A stretch of 64,000 bases of DNA from an uncultured Schlesneria sp. (GTDB lineage Bacteria; Planctomycetota; Planctomycetia; Planctomycetales; Planctomycetaceae): positions 20,759 to 84,758 of the forward strand of contig CAIOKO010000065.1 in NCBI GenBank assembly GCA_903858935.1, written 5' to 3'. The notes under the pieces are model-generated. The model saw only the letters and a list, made by a program, of their open reading frames with translations, was not told the origin of the DNA and ran no database searches. Positions within the stretch are counted from its first letter, which is position 1. Each line of letters starts with the position of its first letter. Made by a program: the position numbers and the translations under genes. Below are positions 17,693 to 26,778 of the stretch, one piece after another.

Positions 17693-18170
17693 CTGGAGCG
17701 TCGGCTTGCAGCCGACGAGAACAGATGCCTGGTGCGGTTTGAGATTTGCCTGCAACAGGTGAGGGTTGGACGAGTGTGTAAAACTCTGCCGTCGGCTGGA
17801 AGAAAGCGCTACGGAAACGGAACACCTCCTGTTGACACTTGGTATTTTCGTTGATTTCGTCCTAATCGGTATAACCGTACCTTACACGGCATCGTTTATG
17901 CTAGTTGTTCCGGGAGACTCGTTCGTTTTGCAGACTGAGGCACGGACTGCCGAACAAGTGAAAGATAATCTAGTGTCAGCATGTTTTGGATCTGCGTTCC
18001 ACACGTGACCGAAGTCGTTCCGTCTTGTTGATCTGTTGAGTTTCTAGTTGACTTTGATTTTTCTGGACCCGTAAGATTCTGTATTCGTTAAAGTCGCGAT
18101 GATTTCAGAGATCCTTCTCTGGGCCTGTTTTATTCCGCGTTGAAGTCTCGGTTTTGGCAGAAAGCCCTGC
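17693..18170. other. Intergenic region with hairpin 17699-17717
   Basis: It begins with a perfect hairpin CGTCGGCT-TGC-AGCCGACG seven bases after the stop of the upstream gene, possibly a processing or termination site though without a T-run. The remainder has an 80-codon open stretch (17766-18008) with no family resemblance, which I do not call as a gene. Confidence 0.4.
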
Positions 18171-18845
18171 ATGAATAGTATTGGCAAAATTCTGGTGGTT
18201 TTCGTCACCGCGAGCAGCATGGGCTTTCTCGCGTTCATTGTGGCGTTGCGCAGCGGGGGTCCGGACTGGCAGGGCGAGATGCGGTCGCCGGAACTTCAGA
18301 AAGAATTTGTTTTTACGACCGATCCGGGTGAAAAAGTGATGTACTCGGCGAAGCATCGGCGAACGGAGACCGAGGTTTCCCCGAAAACGCCGATCCTGGC
18401 GGAAGTCATTTTGAAATCGCGAAAACGCCTCGAAGACGACGCGAACAAGAAGATGCAAGAGCTGAATCCACAGGTCCAGCCGCTCACGGACAGATTGGCT
18501 CTAATTAAAAAACTGATCCCCGAAGACGACGCGGGAGTGCAATTCAGAATTAAAAAATATGAAGAACAAATCGAGAAGCTGGTCGCACAATTGAAGCAAG
18601 TGGGCGACGAGTTTTCGGCAAAAACGCTGGAAACACAAGACGTAATGCGACTGGCCCAGGATCGACGCGAAGAGGGCTATCGGTTATCGAACCAGCTTGA
18701 ACTGCTGAGGAACGACAAATTTGCTGCCCTCCAGCAGCAGAAAGTTCTGGAGTTCGAGTTGATCCGATTGGAAGAAAACCGTCAACGTCTTCAGCGTCGA
18801 CAAAAGCAACTGAAACAACAACTTGGCGATGGCTATTTAGATTAG
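18171..18845 (+). CDS. Membrane-anchored coiled-coil protein (paralogue of the next gene at its N-terminus)
   Basis: 224 residues. The N-terminal membrane anchor, MNSIGKILVVFVTASSMGFL, is followed by about 65 polar residues and then long charged helices (about 80-220) rich in E, K, Q and R with heptad-like leucines (LEDDANKKMQELNPQVQPL, EEQIEKLVAQLKQVGDEF, LEENRQRLQRRQKQLKQQL). It would be held in the inner membrane with the coiled coil outside or in the cytoplasm; topology is not decided. The same anchor pattern (GKILVV...S..F.AF) starts the next gene. First gene of a probable four-gene operon ending at 20788. Confidence 0.75.
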   Translation: MNSIGKILVVFVTASSMGFLAFIVALRSGGPDWQGEMRSPELQKEFVFTTDPGEKVMYSAKHRRTETEVSPKTPILAEVILKSRKRLEDDANKKMQELNPQVQPLTDRLALIKKLIPEDDAGVQFRIKKYEEQIEKLVAQLKQVGDEFSAKTLETQDVMRLAQDRREEGYRLSNQLELLRNDKFAALQQQKVLEFELIRLEENRQRLQRRQKQLKQQLGDGYLD

Positions 18846-18905
18846 TTGATCATCAACAGATTAAAAATCGGCATTTCGGTTATCTAATACGGATGGGGCG
18901 GAACA

Positions 18906-19754
18906 ATGACCACAGTCGGTAAGATTCTTGTCGTACTACACCTGGTTCTGAGCATTATGTTTATGGCGTTTGCCGGCGCTGTATTCACGGCTCAAAACAA
19001 TTGGCGCGCTGCCGAGAAAAAGGCAGCAACTGCCCTCGCGGCATCCGGTACCAAAATTCGAGACATGCAGGCTGAGTTCGATAAAGAACGAGCCGATGCC
19101 GCTGATAAAATCAACAAATTGAATGACAATGTGACGAAGCTGACAGGCGAGAAGACCGCCCTGACAACGCAGGTCGCAAATCTTGATCTCGATAACAAGC
19201 AATTGCGAAAAGACGTCGATCAGCAGCGGGATTTGGCGGATTTGAAAAGCACGGAAGCAACTGAACGCAAAAAAGAAGCCGATCTGCAACGGGGCAAAAA
19301 TGGCGAATTGTTCCTCTCCCGGGAAGAACTCGTCAAGAACCTGAATGATACGGAAGATAAACGGTTTGCGCTCGACATACAGCTTGCACAAGTTTCCGAA
19401 AAGTACGACCAGCTATTGAATGACTTTAAGACAATGAAGTCGTTTCTGGCGTCAAAAAATCTGACGACCGATCCAAAGCAGATGATCGTTCAGACGGCAC
19501 CTCCTCCACCGGTTGAGGGAATTGTCACAGAAGTCCGTAAGGCGGAAAAAAGTTCACGCGAGCTGATTGAGATTTCAATCGGGTCAGATGACGGGCTTGT
19601 CGTCGGCCACAAGCTGACGCTGTTCCGAGGCGACAAATACGTCGCTGAAATTCGTCTGACGCTCGTGCAAGCCGATAAGTCTGTTGGTTACATCTACACG
19701 AAAGCCAAGAACGCAGTCGTCAACGTGGGCGATACGGCTTCGACAAAACTGTGA
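18906..19754 (+). CDS. Membrane-anchored coiled-coil protein with C-terminal beta domain
   Basis: 282 residues. An N-terminal anchor, MTTVGKILVVLHLVLSIMFM, is followed by a coiled coil (about 35-175) with heptads such as DMQAEFDKERADAADKINKL, a proline-rich linker (TAPPPPVEG, about 200-208) and a C-terminal domain of about 75 residues (ISIGSDDGLVVGHKLTLFRG ... KNAVVNVGDTAS) that reads like a small beta-barrel. The GSDDGL-x-x-GH...L-x-V...GD order is reminiscent of the MreC C-terminal beta domain (coiled coil plus beta domain), which is only an analogy. GGGGCGGAACA lies before the ATG. Operon member. Confidence 0.75.
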   Translation: MTTVGKILVVLHLVLSIMFMAFAGAVFTAQNNWRAAEKKAATALAASGTKIRDMQAEFDKERADAADKINKLNDNVTKLTGEKTALTTQVANLDLDNKQLRKDVDQQRDLADLKSTEATERKKEADLQRGKNGELFLSREELVKNLNDTEDKRFALDIQLAQVSEKYDQLLNDFKTMKSFLASKNLTTDPKQMIVQTAPPPPVEGIVTEVRKAEKSSRELIEISIGSDDGLVVGHKLTLFRGDKYVAEIRLTLVQADKSVGYIYTKAKNAVVNVGDTASTKL

Positions 19755-19805
19755 TGACGATGAAACAGCAAGTTTAGAATTCACTCCGATCCGCAAAGGT
19801 CGATT

Positions 19806-19946
19806 ATGGCTCCTCGTAACACTGATAATACTCCAGCACCCGACGTCTATGTTGCGTTGCTGTCTGTCTCGCTCGCCGCACTGATCATGGGCGTTGTGAT
19901 GCTCGTGCTGGAACTCAACAAATACGGTTGGAAAATGGCTCCTTGA
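19806..19946 (+). CDS. Small single-span membrane protein
   Basis: A 46-residue reading frame, MAPRNTDNTPAPDVYVALLS at the start, then one hydrophobic segment (VALLSVSLAALIMGVVMLVL, residues about 16-35) and a short basic end. AAAGG lies 6 bases before the ATG. It sits between the coiled-coil gene and the TPR gene with the same orientation, and ends 26 bases before the next start, which argues for a real operon member despite its size. Confidence 0.65.
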   Translation: MAPRNTDNTPAPDVYVALLSVSLAALIMGVVMLVLELNKYGWKMAP

Positions 19947-19972
19947 GGCAGCGCCTCGAAGGAAAAGTCGGT

Positions 19973-20788
19973 ATGTGGATGCTGGCGCAGGTTTCCGAGA
20001 CTCCCATTCATCAAAATGATCCGACCGGTTCGGGGATTTTCTGGATCTTTGAAATCATCCTGTCGCTGTTATCTGCTCCCTATTTCCTCTTTTGGATCTG
20101 GATGCTGTTTCACTGTTATCGGACGGAACCCGATCGTCAGTTCTGGATCTGGATCCTGATCATCGCTCAGCCGATTGGTGCGTTCGCCTATTTTGTATTG
20201 CGATACTTGCCAACGAAGGAATTTCCCACTCCTCCATTTCTTCGAAAGTGGACTCGCCGACGGGAATTGACGCGGCTTGAAACTGCGGCCCAACAGATTG
20301 GCAATCCCCATCAATTTATTCAGTGGGGGAACGCATTACGCGAAGTCGGCCTGCTTGAGCAAGCCGACCAGGCTTACGTTCAGGCACTAAAAAAGGACTC
20401 GCAGAATATCCAGGCGCTTTGGGGGGCTGCTCAAGTGGCGGCCAGTCAGAAGCGTTATTCCGAGCTTTGCACTTTGACGCGTCAGGTTCTTGACGAAGAT
20501 CCGCAGTACAAATTTGGAGACGTTTCACTGCTTCATGGTCGTGCGTTGAAGGAGATTGGAGAGGTCGATGCCGCTCGAAACCATCTTGAGCAGCACGTGA
20601 AGCGATGGCGGCACCCTGAAGCGTTGTTCCTGCTGGCTGAAATGTACGCAGTTCAAGGCAAAAGGAAGGAGGCCCGCGACAATCTTCTCGCCCTGATCCA
20701 GGATATCAACGGTAGCCCGATCGGGATCGCTCGCAGGCACGGTCGATGGAAAAGCCGTGCGAAACAGCTTTTGCGGAAAATCGGTTGA
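19973..20788 (+). CDS. PLDc_N-like membrane segment plus TPR protein
   Basis: 271 residues from the ATG at 19973 (GAAGGAAAAG directly upstream; an earlier ATG at 19928 overlaps the small membrane gene and has no such site). Two hydrophobic helices (IFEIILSLLSAPYFLFWIW and FWIWILIIAQPIGAFAYFVL) match the layout of the phospholipase-D N-terminal domain (PLDc_N), found in membrane anchors of many bacterial proteins. Residues about 95-270 form about four TPR units (for example ALREVGLLEQADQAYVQALK, LHGRALKEIGEVDAARNHLE). It is likely an inner-membrane scaffold with TPRs in the cytoplasm. Last gene of the operon; a terminator follows. Confidence 0.75.
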   Translation: MWMLAQVSETPIHQNDPTGSGIFWIFEIILSLLSAPYFLFWIWMLFHCYRTEPDRQFWIWILIIAQPIGAFAYFVLRYLPTKEFPTPPFLRKWTRRRELTRLETAAQQIGNPHQFIQWGNALREVGLLEQADQAYVQALKKDSQNIQALWGAAQVAASQKRYSELCTLTRQVLDEDPQYKFGDVSLLHGRALKEIGEVDAARNHLEQHVKRWRHPEALFLLAEMYAVQGKRKEARDNLLALIQDINGSPIGIARRHGRWKSRAKQLLRKIG

Positions 20789-20826
20789 GTGCCGGGTGTG
20801 ACGTCAGTTTTCTGGGTTCATGTGCT

Positions 20827-20860
20827 ACAGCTTGACCGCCTTCAGTCAAGCTGTGTTTTT
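20827..20860 (+). terminator. Intrinsic terminator of the 18-20.8 kb operon
   Basis: A perfect 9-bp stem, ACAGCTTGA (20827-20835) and TCAAGCTGT (20846-20854), is followed by G and five T. It is 38 bases past the TPR gene stop and correctly oriented. Confidence 0.8.
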
Positions 20861-20983
20861 GGGCCGTCAGATGTCGAAGGCACTGCTTCTCGAAGGACTC
20901 CAAAGCAGCGGCACAAAAGCCAAAAGTTGGTGCCTGGCAGAGGTATCCCCGTGTTGTGAGGTTTCATCCAAGCCGCACGTTAA

Positions 20984-22102
20984 TCATTTGATCCGATGCT
21001 TTTCGATCACATCACGATCAACTTCAATTCCGAGTCCTGGTCCAGAATTACTGGTCGTTAACGGACCATCGATCAAAAGTGGATTTTTCGCGATCGACAC
21101 CTCATGGTAGTCGGGGCCCAGCAAATCGCCTGGATAACGTTCGACCTGCATGTTCGGCGTCGCGATGATGAAGTGAGCCATTGCCGCCGTGCCAATGTCC
21201 CATTCCAGATTCGAGCCGATGGAACACGCGATTCCATGTTGCTCTGCTAACATCGCGATCTCGGTGGCTTTGCGAATGCCACCATTTTTGCCGGGATAAA
21301 GACTGATCGCATCACAACATTCGTGGCGGATCAGCTCTTGAGCATGCACCAGGTCGAAGCAGCTTTCATCGGCGAGAATCTTCGCGTTTGTTTCTTTTCG
21401 CACTCGTGCAAGTCCGGTGTAATCGCCGGGAGGAATGGGCTGCTCGACAATGTCCAGGTGGCATTCTTCCAATTCTAGTATCGATCGAATTGCGGTATCA
21501 ACATCCCAACCTCCATTGGCATCGATTGTCAGGGCGATCTCAGGACCGATCACATCGCGAACGATGCGCACCCGCTCGATATCGCGAACGGGATCGATAC
21601 CGACTTTCACTTTGATGGTTGTGAACCCTGCGGCGACCAGTTCAGTTGCCCGACGTCGAGCCCGTTCGGGTTCATACGCTCCCAATGAAAAGCGACTGCG
21701 GATCGTCAGGGGCCGACATGCGCCTCCCAAAAGTTCGAAGACCGGCTTTCCGCTGGATTTACCTTGAATATCCCAGCATGCCATTTCGATCGCCGATTTG
21801 GCGAACCAGTTACCCACAGCGACGGCGTCCATGCGGCGATCGAGTTCCGCTAGATCGTCTGCGGCACATCCCATCACGGCGGGACCAAGCACGCCGTTGA
21901 CCATCGCTTCTGCTCCGCGACAGGTTTCGCCGCTCCAGCGGGGGGTCACCGTGGCCTCGCCCCAGCCTTCGTATCCATCGTCGGTTTCGAGGTGAACCAG
22001 CAGAAAGTCGGAGACATCATGACTTCCGAGTGCCGAAATCATGCGTCGCTCGGGTTTGAGGGAAATCCTTACGGGAATGCTTTCGACGCGGATGATTTTC
22101 AT
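20984..22102 (-). CDS. Enolase-superfamily enzyme (mandelate racemase / muconate lactonizing type)
   Basis: 372 residues, the normal length. It has an N-terminal capping domain (about 1-125) and a TIM barrel with the muconate-lactonizing-enzyme acid/base set: K-x-K in TTIKVKVG, Asp and Asn in DANGGWD, Glu in DIVEQPIP, Asp in ADESCFD, and the second lysine in SLYPGKNGGI. The metal ligands would be the D, E and D of the last three strands. Substrates in this subgroup range from muconate to o-succinylbenzoate and dipeptides, and the sequence alone does not decide. It is a single gene convergent with the preceding operon. Confidence 0.85.
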   Translation of the reverse strand: MKIIRVESIPVRISLKPERRMISALGSHDVSDFLLVHLETDDGYEGWGEATVTPRWSGETCRGAEAMVNGVLGPAVMGCAADDLAELDRRMDAVAVGNWFAKSAIEMACWDIQGKSSGKPVFELLGGACRPLTIRSRFSLGAYEPERARRRATELVAAGFTTIKVKVGIDPVRDIERVRIVRDVIGPEIALTIDANGGWDVDTAIRSILELEECHLDIVEQPIPPGDYTGLARVRKETNAKILADESCFDLVHAQELIRHECCDAISLYPGKNGGIRKATEIAMLAEQHGIACSIGSNLEWDIGTAAMAHFIIATPNMQVERYPGDLLGPDYHEVSIAKNPLLIDGPLTTSNSGPGLGIEVDRDVIEKHRIK

Positions 22103-22263
22103 AATGGTTCACCAAATTTCAGAGGAAAGTCTCAATAAGTTTCTTGGGCGGAGTGAGAGTTTGACACAGACGTGCTACAGTCATCTCGCTCCAGGGGTGA
22201 CGCTCGTCCGGCAATGTGTGCCGTATGGTATTCATCCAAAACGTCAATCCGGGAAACGCAGAC

Positions 22264-22461
22264 ATGGCTGAAGGTAGTATCAAGAAGTTAATGGAAAAAG
22301 GATTTGGGTTCATCAACACAGGGGGTGGTAAGGATCTTTTCTTCCATTCCTCGGCTGTTCAGGGTGTCAGTTTCAACGACCTCCGCGAAGGCCAAAAGGT
22401 GACGTACACGGAAGGAATGGGCAAGCAAGGCCCGTGTGCTGAAAATGTCAAACCGGTCTAG
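22264..22461 (+). CDS. Cold-shock-domain protein (CspA family)
   Basis: 65 residues from MAEGSIKKLMEKGFGFI. The ATG at 22264 is preferred over an earlier one at 22216 because it gives the standard cold-shock length. RNP1-like KGFGFI and RNP2-like DLFFH are present (KDLFFHSSAVQG), so it should bind single-stranded RNA or DNA as a five-strand barrel. It has the small variant ending GPCAENVKPV. It is preceded by a leader of more than 100 bases from the divergent gene, in which cold-shock genes often carry control structures; none is proven here. Confidence 0.9.
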   Translation: MAEGSIKKLMEKGFGFINTGGGKDLFFHSSAVQGVSFNDLREGQKVTYTEGMGKQGPCAENVKPV

Positions 22462-22915
22462 TTTCGACATGGGTATCGAATCGCCGATGAGGTTTGCCTT
22501 TGGATTGGATCGACGTCTGATGGAAATGACGGTCCGTTTAAGCCAGGGTGCCTCGTCGGGGATCGTCCCGCTTTCTTAAGTCTCTCTTCTCTGAGACAGC
22601 CAGAACAATCGAAGTATCGAGAATCACGTTTTTTAACAGTGACTCGATCCGATTTCGTAAGACTTACATTGCCATTTCGTTTTTATTGGCATGGGTTACA
22701 CGAAACGTCCGGCGGAAGATGCCGAGGCAGGCCCTCCACGAGGATTCAAAGGCATATCTTGCCGAAGCAAGGGGCATAACGGCTTCGCTTGACATTCATT
22801 TCGTGATTGGCACGAGCGCTGCTTTGGATGGTGAATTATCAAAACGAGGGGATCGCTGATGCAAGGCACCCTCAACAAATTGTTCGCCTGAAACCCAAGC
22901 CGCGGAGATGAAGCC
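22462..22915. other. Intergenic region without a recognisable gene
   Basis: It lies between the cold-shock gene and csrA. A short imperfect inverted stretch (CTCGTCGGGGATCGTCCCG, near 22552) is the only structure I noticed. A 103-codon open frame at 22548-22859 has no family resemblance and poor codon pattern, so I leave it out. Confidence 0.35.
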
Positions 22916-23155
22916 ATGTTAGTACTGACCCGTAAAACAGACGAAGTGATCAACATCGGAAACGACATTGTCATCCGAGTGATGAAGCTCAAAAAGGGAA
23001 GCGTTCGGATCGGGATTGAAGCCCCCGCTTCGGTTCGTGTGCTTCGCGGCGAGACCGTTAACCGATTGGTCGCCGAGGCTGTCGTCTCTCTGGAGACATT
23101 CGACGACGAGTGCTTTGAAGAATGCACGCTCGATTCGCTGCTGGTTCAGAACTGA
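22916..23155 (+). CDS. csrA: Carbon storage regulator CsrA
   Basis: 79 residues beginning MLVLTRKTDEVINIGNDIVI, the invariant CsrA N-terminus with Arg6 in LTRK, and GSVRIGIEAPASVRVLRGE covering the second RNA-binding patch (VRIGIEAP...V.RxE). CsrA is a small dimer that binds GGA-containing leaders and represses translation or changes mRNA stability. The C-terminal 30 residues (SLETFDDECFEECTLDSLL) extend beyond the usual end and are acidic with two Cys. GGAG lies 9 bases before the ATG. No FliW or flagellar gene lies nearby. Confidence 0.95.
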   Translation: MLVLTRKTDEVINIGNDIVIRVMKLKKGSVRIGIEAPASVRVLRGETVNRLVAEAVVSLETFDDECFEECTLDSLLVQN

Positions 23156-23263
23156 GACCCTTTGCGGAACTCGCCTGAAAGATCGGGCAAAAAGGTGCTG
23201 AAGCGAATTCTGGCACTTTGGCCCATGTCTTCGTCATGAAAAATCAATCAAGGAAGGGATCTC

Positions 23264-25060
23264 ATGCGTTTGCGAATATCACCTCCGGTTGCTGCAATTT
23301 TATCACTCTGCGTCGTGATTTCGTGGTCAAGTGGCTTACAGGCTCAAAATGGCTGTGCCCTTACTGCGCTCCCTGCAATACAGACACTACCTAACCGAAT
23401 TCCGGTTCCAACGAGCACGATGGCCCGGCGATTTCGATCCGATCGCGTCGGGGTACCGGCAACGCTTCCAGTCCTGTCACCGTACTATGCGAATGAGCCG
23501 GAAGCCACGGGATCAAACGAAATCGGACTGTTTGTCCCGATGCGAAATGTGAATCGGGCAAACAAACCTGCTGAAAGGATTCGACCGACGGCAAAAGAGG
23601 TGACACAACCAGAGACACCACAAAAACCTTCGAAGCCGATCAGGCCAACAGTCGCCGAGCGAATCCGCCTGCGATATGCCGACCCTCGCGTCGTCCGGAT
23701 GCTCAGACAATTGACGCCTCAGGGGGTGGAATCGTTTTACCTCGAAGTTTCAGAATTAATTGATGAACGGCACCTGACCCCCGCAACCTATGCGCAACGG
23801 GTGGATGGAGCGCTCGATCATCTCACTCAGGCTCTCGAAGTTCCATCATTCGTGGAAACAGCCGGAGTTCGTGGAACTGATGCGAAAATCTCGGCCTTTC
23901 GGGAAGACCTTCAGAGGTTGCGAAGTCAGATTCGAGTTCGAAATACAAACGATGCCATCGCCGTGCTGAGAGACGTTCAAAACCGAGCCTCACGTTCGAT
24001 TGTCATCAATCCGTCAGCGATCGGATTGGAATTCCTGTACGGTGCGACCGACAGCCTTGACCAGTTTTCGATGCTGTTACCGCCAGAAAAGAATGGAGGA
24101 CCAAGCGTTGGCCTCAGTGACAACCTTGTCGGCATCGGTGTCGAAATCGAATCGCATCCATTGGGTCTGCGGATCTTAAAACTGCTCCCCGGCGGGCCAG
24201 CCGCCCAAGCAGACTTTCGAAGCGGCGACATCATCACTCACATCAATGACAAGGAAATCAAACAATTGGAGATGAACCGGGCTGTCGATCTGATCGTTGG
24301 TCCTGTCGGCACACCGGTTCGGATTCAAGCGACACGAGGGAATCGATCGGGAAACGTGACTCTCATGCGTCAACAGATCGCACTTCACAGTGTCGTCGAT
24401 GTTCGGATGGAAGATCGTCAGCACGGGGTCGGGTATCTCAAGTTAGAGCAATTCGCCGACTCCACGATGAACGAAATCGACGATGCTCTATTGTCGCTGC
24501 ATCACCAGGGGATGAAATCACTGATTGTCGATTTGCGAGGTAATCCTGGGGGACTGCTCACCACCGCGATTGCGCTTTCCGATCGATTTTTATCTTCGGG
24601 AACGATTGTCTTAACAAAAGGTCGGACCCAGGCTGACAATTCGAAGGAAACGGCACAATACTCAAATACCTGGAAGATTCCGCTCATCGTGTTGATCGAT
24701 CACAACAGTGCGAGTGCCAGCGAAATCTTCGCAGCCGCCATACAAGAGAATCATCGAGGTCTGATTGTTGGCGAAAAGTCTTATGGCAAAGGGACGGTTC
24801 AGACATTGTTCCCGCTTCAGACATTTCCCGCCGCGTTGAGATTAACGACCGCCAAGTTCTATAGTCCTGAAGGGCGAGAGATGGCTGGCGTCGGTGTCAC
24901 GCCCGATATCAAAGTTTCCGCTGAACCCACTGAAATCCGTCAAACTGACGAGGTTTTGAACGAAGCGTTACGTCGAATGGAAGAACAGCGAACGAAAACC
25001 CTTACCGAAGGATATCGACGTTCGACGGATGCGACGACCGAGCCCAATGTCGCCGCATGA
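23264..25060 (+). CDS. C-terminal processing peptidase, S41 family, with PDZ domain
   Basis: 598 residues with a signal peptide (about 1-28). A planctomycete-specific N-terminal region (to about 270) with a basic/proline stretch (PETPQKPSKPIRPTVAER) is followed by a PDZ domain (about 285-365; NLVGIGVEIESHPLGLRILK, LLPGGPAAQADFRSGDIITH) and an S41 protease core (about 370-555) with LIVDLRGNPGGLL and the nucleophile-containing SASASEIF, plus lysine in GEKSYGKGTVQ, the Ser/Lys pair of Prc/CtpA enzymes. It should trim periplasmic or envelope proteins at their C-termini. AAGGAAGGGA precedes the ATG. It follows csrA by 108 bases. Confidence 0.92.
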   Translation: MRLRISPPVAAILSLCVVISWSSGLQAQNGCALTALPAIQTLPNRIPVPTSTMARRFRSDRVGVPATLPVLSPYYANEPEATGSNEIGLFVPMRNVNRANKPAERIRPTAKEVTQPETPQKPSKPIRPTVAERIRLRYADPRVVRMLRQLTPQGVESFYLEVSELIDERHLTPATYAQRVDGALDHLTQALEVPSFVETAGVRGTDAKISAFREDLQRLRSQIRVRNTNDAIAVLRDVQNRASRSIVINPSAIGLEFLYGATDSLDQFSMLLPPEKNGGPSVGLSDNLVGIGVEIESHPLGLRILKLLPGGPAAQADFRSGDIITHINDKEIKQLEMNRAVDLIVGPVGTPVRIQATRGNRSGNVTLMRQQIALHSVVDVRMEDRQHGVGYLKLEQFADSTMNEIDDALLSLHHQGMKSLIVDLRGNPGGLLTTAIALSDRFLSSGTIVLTKGRTQADNSKETAQYSNTWKIPLIVLIDHNSASASEIFAAAIQENHRGLIVGEKSYGKGTVQTLFPLQTFPAALRLTTAKFYSPEGREMAGVGVTPDIKVSAEPTEIRQTDEVLNEALRRMEEQRTKTLTEGYRRSTDATTEPNVAA

Positions 25061-25124
25061 CGCGGTTGTTGATCGAAGACGATTCAAATCGGGAAAGGAA
25101 TTGCCGATGACCGATGATATTTTT

Positions 25125-25150
25125 GAGGACGGACCGCCGGGTCCGTCCTC
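25125..25150 (+). terminator. Strong hairpin downstream of the S41 protease
   Basis: GAGGACGGACC-GCCG-GGTCCGTCCTC is a perfect 11-bp stem with a 4-base loop, 65 bases past the stop. It is followed by AGTTCATTCTTT rather than a clean T-run, so termination is likely but not textbook. Confidence 0.5.
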
Positions 25151-25379
25151 AGTTCATTCTTTGGCCTCTTTTTGAATATTGGGTTACGGTATGGAATGTG
25201 ATTTATTGAATGTTCGTTGAAGCTTCGTCCACGCGATCTCAGCTTGAATTAAGGTTTACCGACAAGTGTGGTAGCACTTGCAGTTCATGCTCACGGTTGG
25301 TCTATTGGTCAAAGAAGATCGTGCAGGCCGCACTTTGTATTCATCATTGTCGAAGTCTCTTATTCACAGGAGTCGCACC

Positions 25380-26678
25380 GTGAAACATGTTCTGAGTCGA
25401 CGTGATTTTCTTGAAGCTGCTGTCGCGGCTGGAACAGCGGCTGCGGGTATCGGTGCGGTCTCTGGTCAACGAATCGCGTCCGCGAGTGAGCCACGAAGTG
25501 CGAACGAGAAGCTGAATCTGGCGGTGATTGGCGTCGCCGCTCGAGGAGAGGCCAACTTGAATGGTGTTGCTTCCGAAAACATCGTCGTCCTTTGCGATAT
25601 TGACGACCGCAGACTGGATGCCGCTGGAAGCAAGTTTCCCGATGCTAAGCGAGTTTTTGATTTTCGCGAAGCACTCGAAGTTCCGCATCTCGATGGGCTC
25701 GTCTGCAGCACACCCGATCACATGCATGCGATTATTGTCGCTGCAGCACTGAGGAAAGGGCTTCCCGTCTATTGCGAAAAGCCACTGACCCATTCTGTCT
25801 GGGAGGCTCGCCAACTGCGGAAGCTGAATGCCGCGGCACGGGTGCCGACGCAGATGGGTAATCAAATTCATGCCGGAGCGAACTATCGGCGGGTCGTCGA
25901 AATTATCCGGGCCGGGGCAATCGGGCCTGTGAATCGAGTCCATGTCTGGCTTGGCAGTGGTGTTCAGTCTTTCCCGGCTGTGAAAACATCTGAACCACCA
26001 GCGTACGTTCATTACGACAGATGGCTCGGCCCGGCCCCCTATCGTCCGTTCAGCGAAGCTCATTTTCACTTTAACTGGCGATACTGGTGGGATTTTGGCG
26101 GAGGGCAACTTGGTGATTTTGGCTGCCATTTCATGGATCTTCCGTTCTGGGCACTGGAATTAGGGGCACCAACGTCGGTGGCGGCGACCGGCGAGAAAGG
26201 ACACGATGGGGATAATGAATGCCCCATGCGAATGCGTGTGGAGTACAAGTTTCCTGCTCGCGGCGACATGCCTCCCGTGCATTTGACCTGGTCTCACGGT
26301 GGATGGATGCCCGATGGGGCTGATGCGTATAAGATGGCGTCGGCGGTCTTGTTTGAAGGGGCGGATGGACGTTTGATTGCCGATTACGGAACGAACAAAA
26401 TTTTCATGCAAGAGGGAAAGACTGCGGCACCGGTAAAACCCTGGATTGAGAATTCGGTAGCCGGGCATCACGCTGAATGGCTGACCGCCATTCGGACGAA
26501 CGGCAGTACTTCGTCGCATTTTGAATATGGCGGAAACCTGACGGAAGCGGTTCTGCTGGGGAATGTCAGTTACCGGGCAGGGACACCGATTTCGTGGGAT
26601 ACCAAAGCGTTTAAGACCGACTCGGCGACAGCAGATTCCTACCTCAAACGAGAATACCGTCCAGGATGGTCGATGTAG
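25380..26678 (+). CDS. Gfo/Idh/MocA family oxidoreductase with Tat signal
   Basis: 432 residues from the GTG at 25380, preferred because AGGAG lies 8 bases upstream and a Tat signal (LSRRDFLEAAVAAGTAAAG) starts at once; an upstream ATG at 25278 would bury it. The Rossmann NAD(P)-binding half contains KLNLAVIGVAARGE and the catalytic CEKPLTH motif (EKP), and the C-terminal half is the Gfo/Idh substrate domain. It should be exported already folded with its cofactor. Exported Gfo/Idh enzymes of this type are abundant in planctomycetes and act on sugars or sugar derivatives; the substrate is unknown. Confidence 0.9.
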   Translation: MKHVLSRRDFLEAAVAAGTAAAGIGAVSGQRIASASEPRSANEKLNLAVIGVAARGEANLNGVASENIVVLCDIDDRRLDAAGSKFPDAKRVFDFREALEVPHLDGLVCSTPDHMHAIIVAAALRKGLPVYCEKPLTHSVWEARQLRKLNAAARVPTQMGNQIHAGANYRRVVEIIRAGAIGPVNRVHVWLGSGVQSFPAVKTSEPPAYVHYDRWLGPAPYRPFSEAHFHFNWRYWWDFGGGQLGDFGCHFMDLPFWALELGAPTSVAATGEKGHDGDNECPMRMRVEYKFPARGDMPPVHLTWSHGGWMPDGADAYKMASAVLFEGADGRLIADYGTNKIFMQEGKTAAPVKPWIENSVAGHHAEWLTAIRTNGSTSSHFEYGGNLTEAVLLGNVSYRAGTPISWDTKAFKTDSATADSYLKREYRPGWSM

Positions 26679-26778
26679 AAAGAGTGGTCCCAATTGATTC
26701 GCTCACGTCCGGACGTTCGCAACCGGCGATCAGAAATGTTTTACAGAGGGCCGTTCCATTTTTCAAATTGCCATCGAC

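Noticed and set aside
17766..18008. 80-codon open frame upstream of the coiled-coil operon
   Set aside because: No ribosome-binding site, no family resemblance and codon pattern unlike neighbours.
22548..22859. 103-codon open frame between the cold-shock gene and csrA
   Set aside because: No motif, no ribosome-binding site, poor codon pattern.
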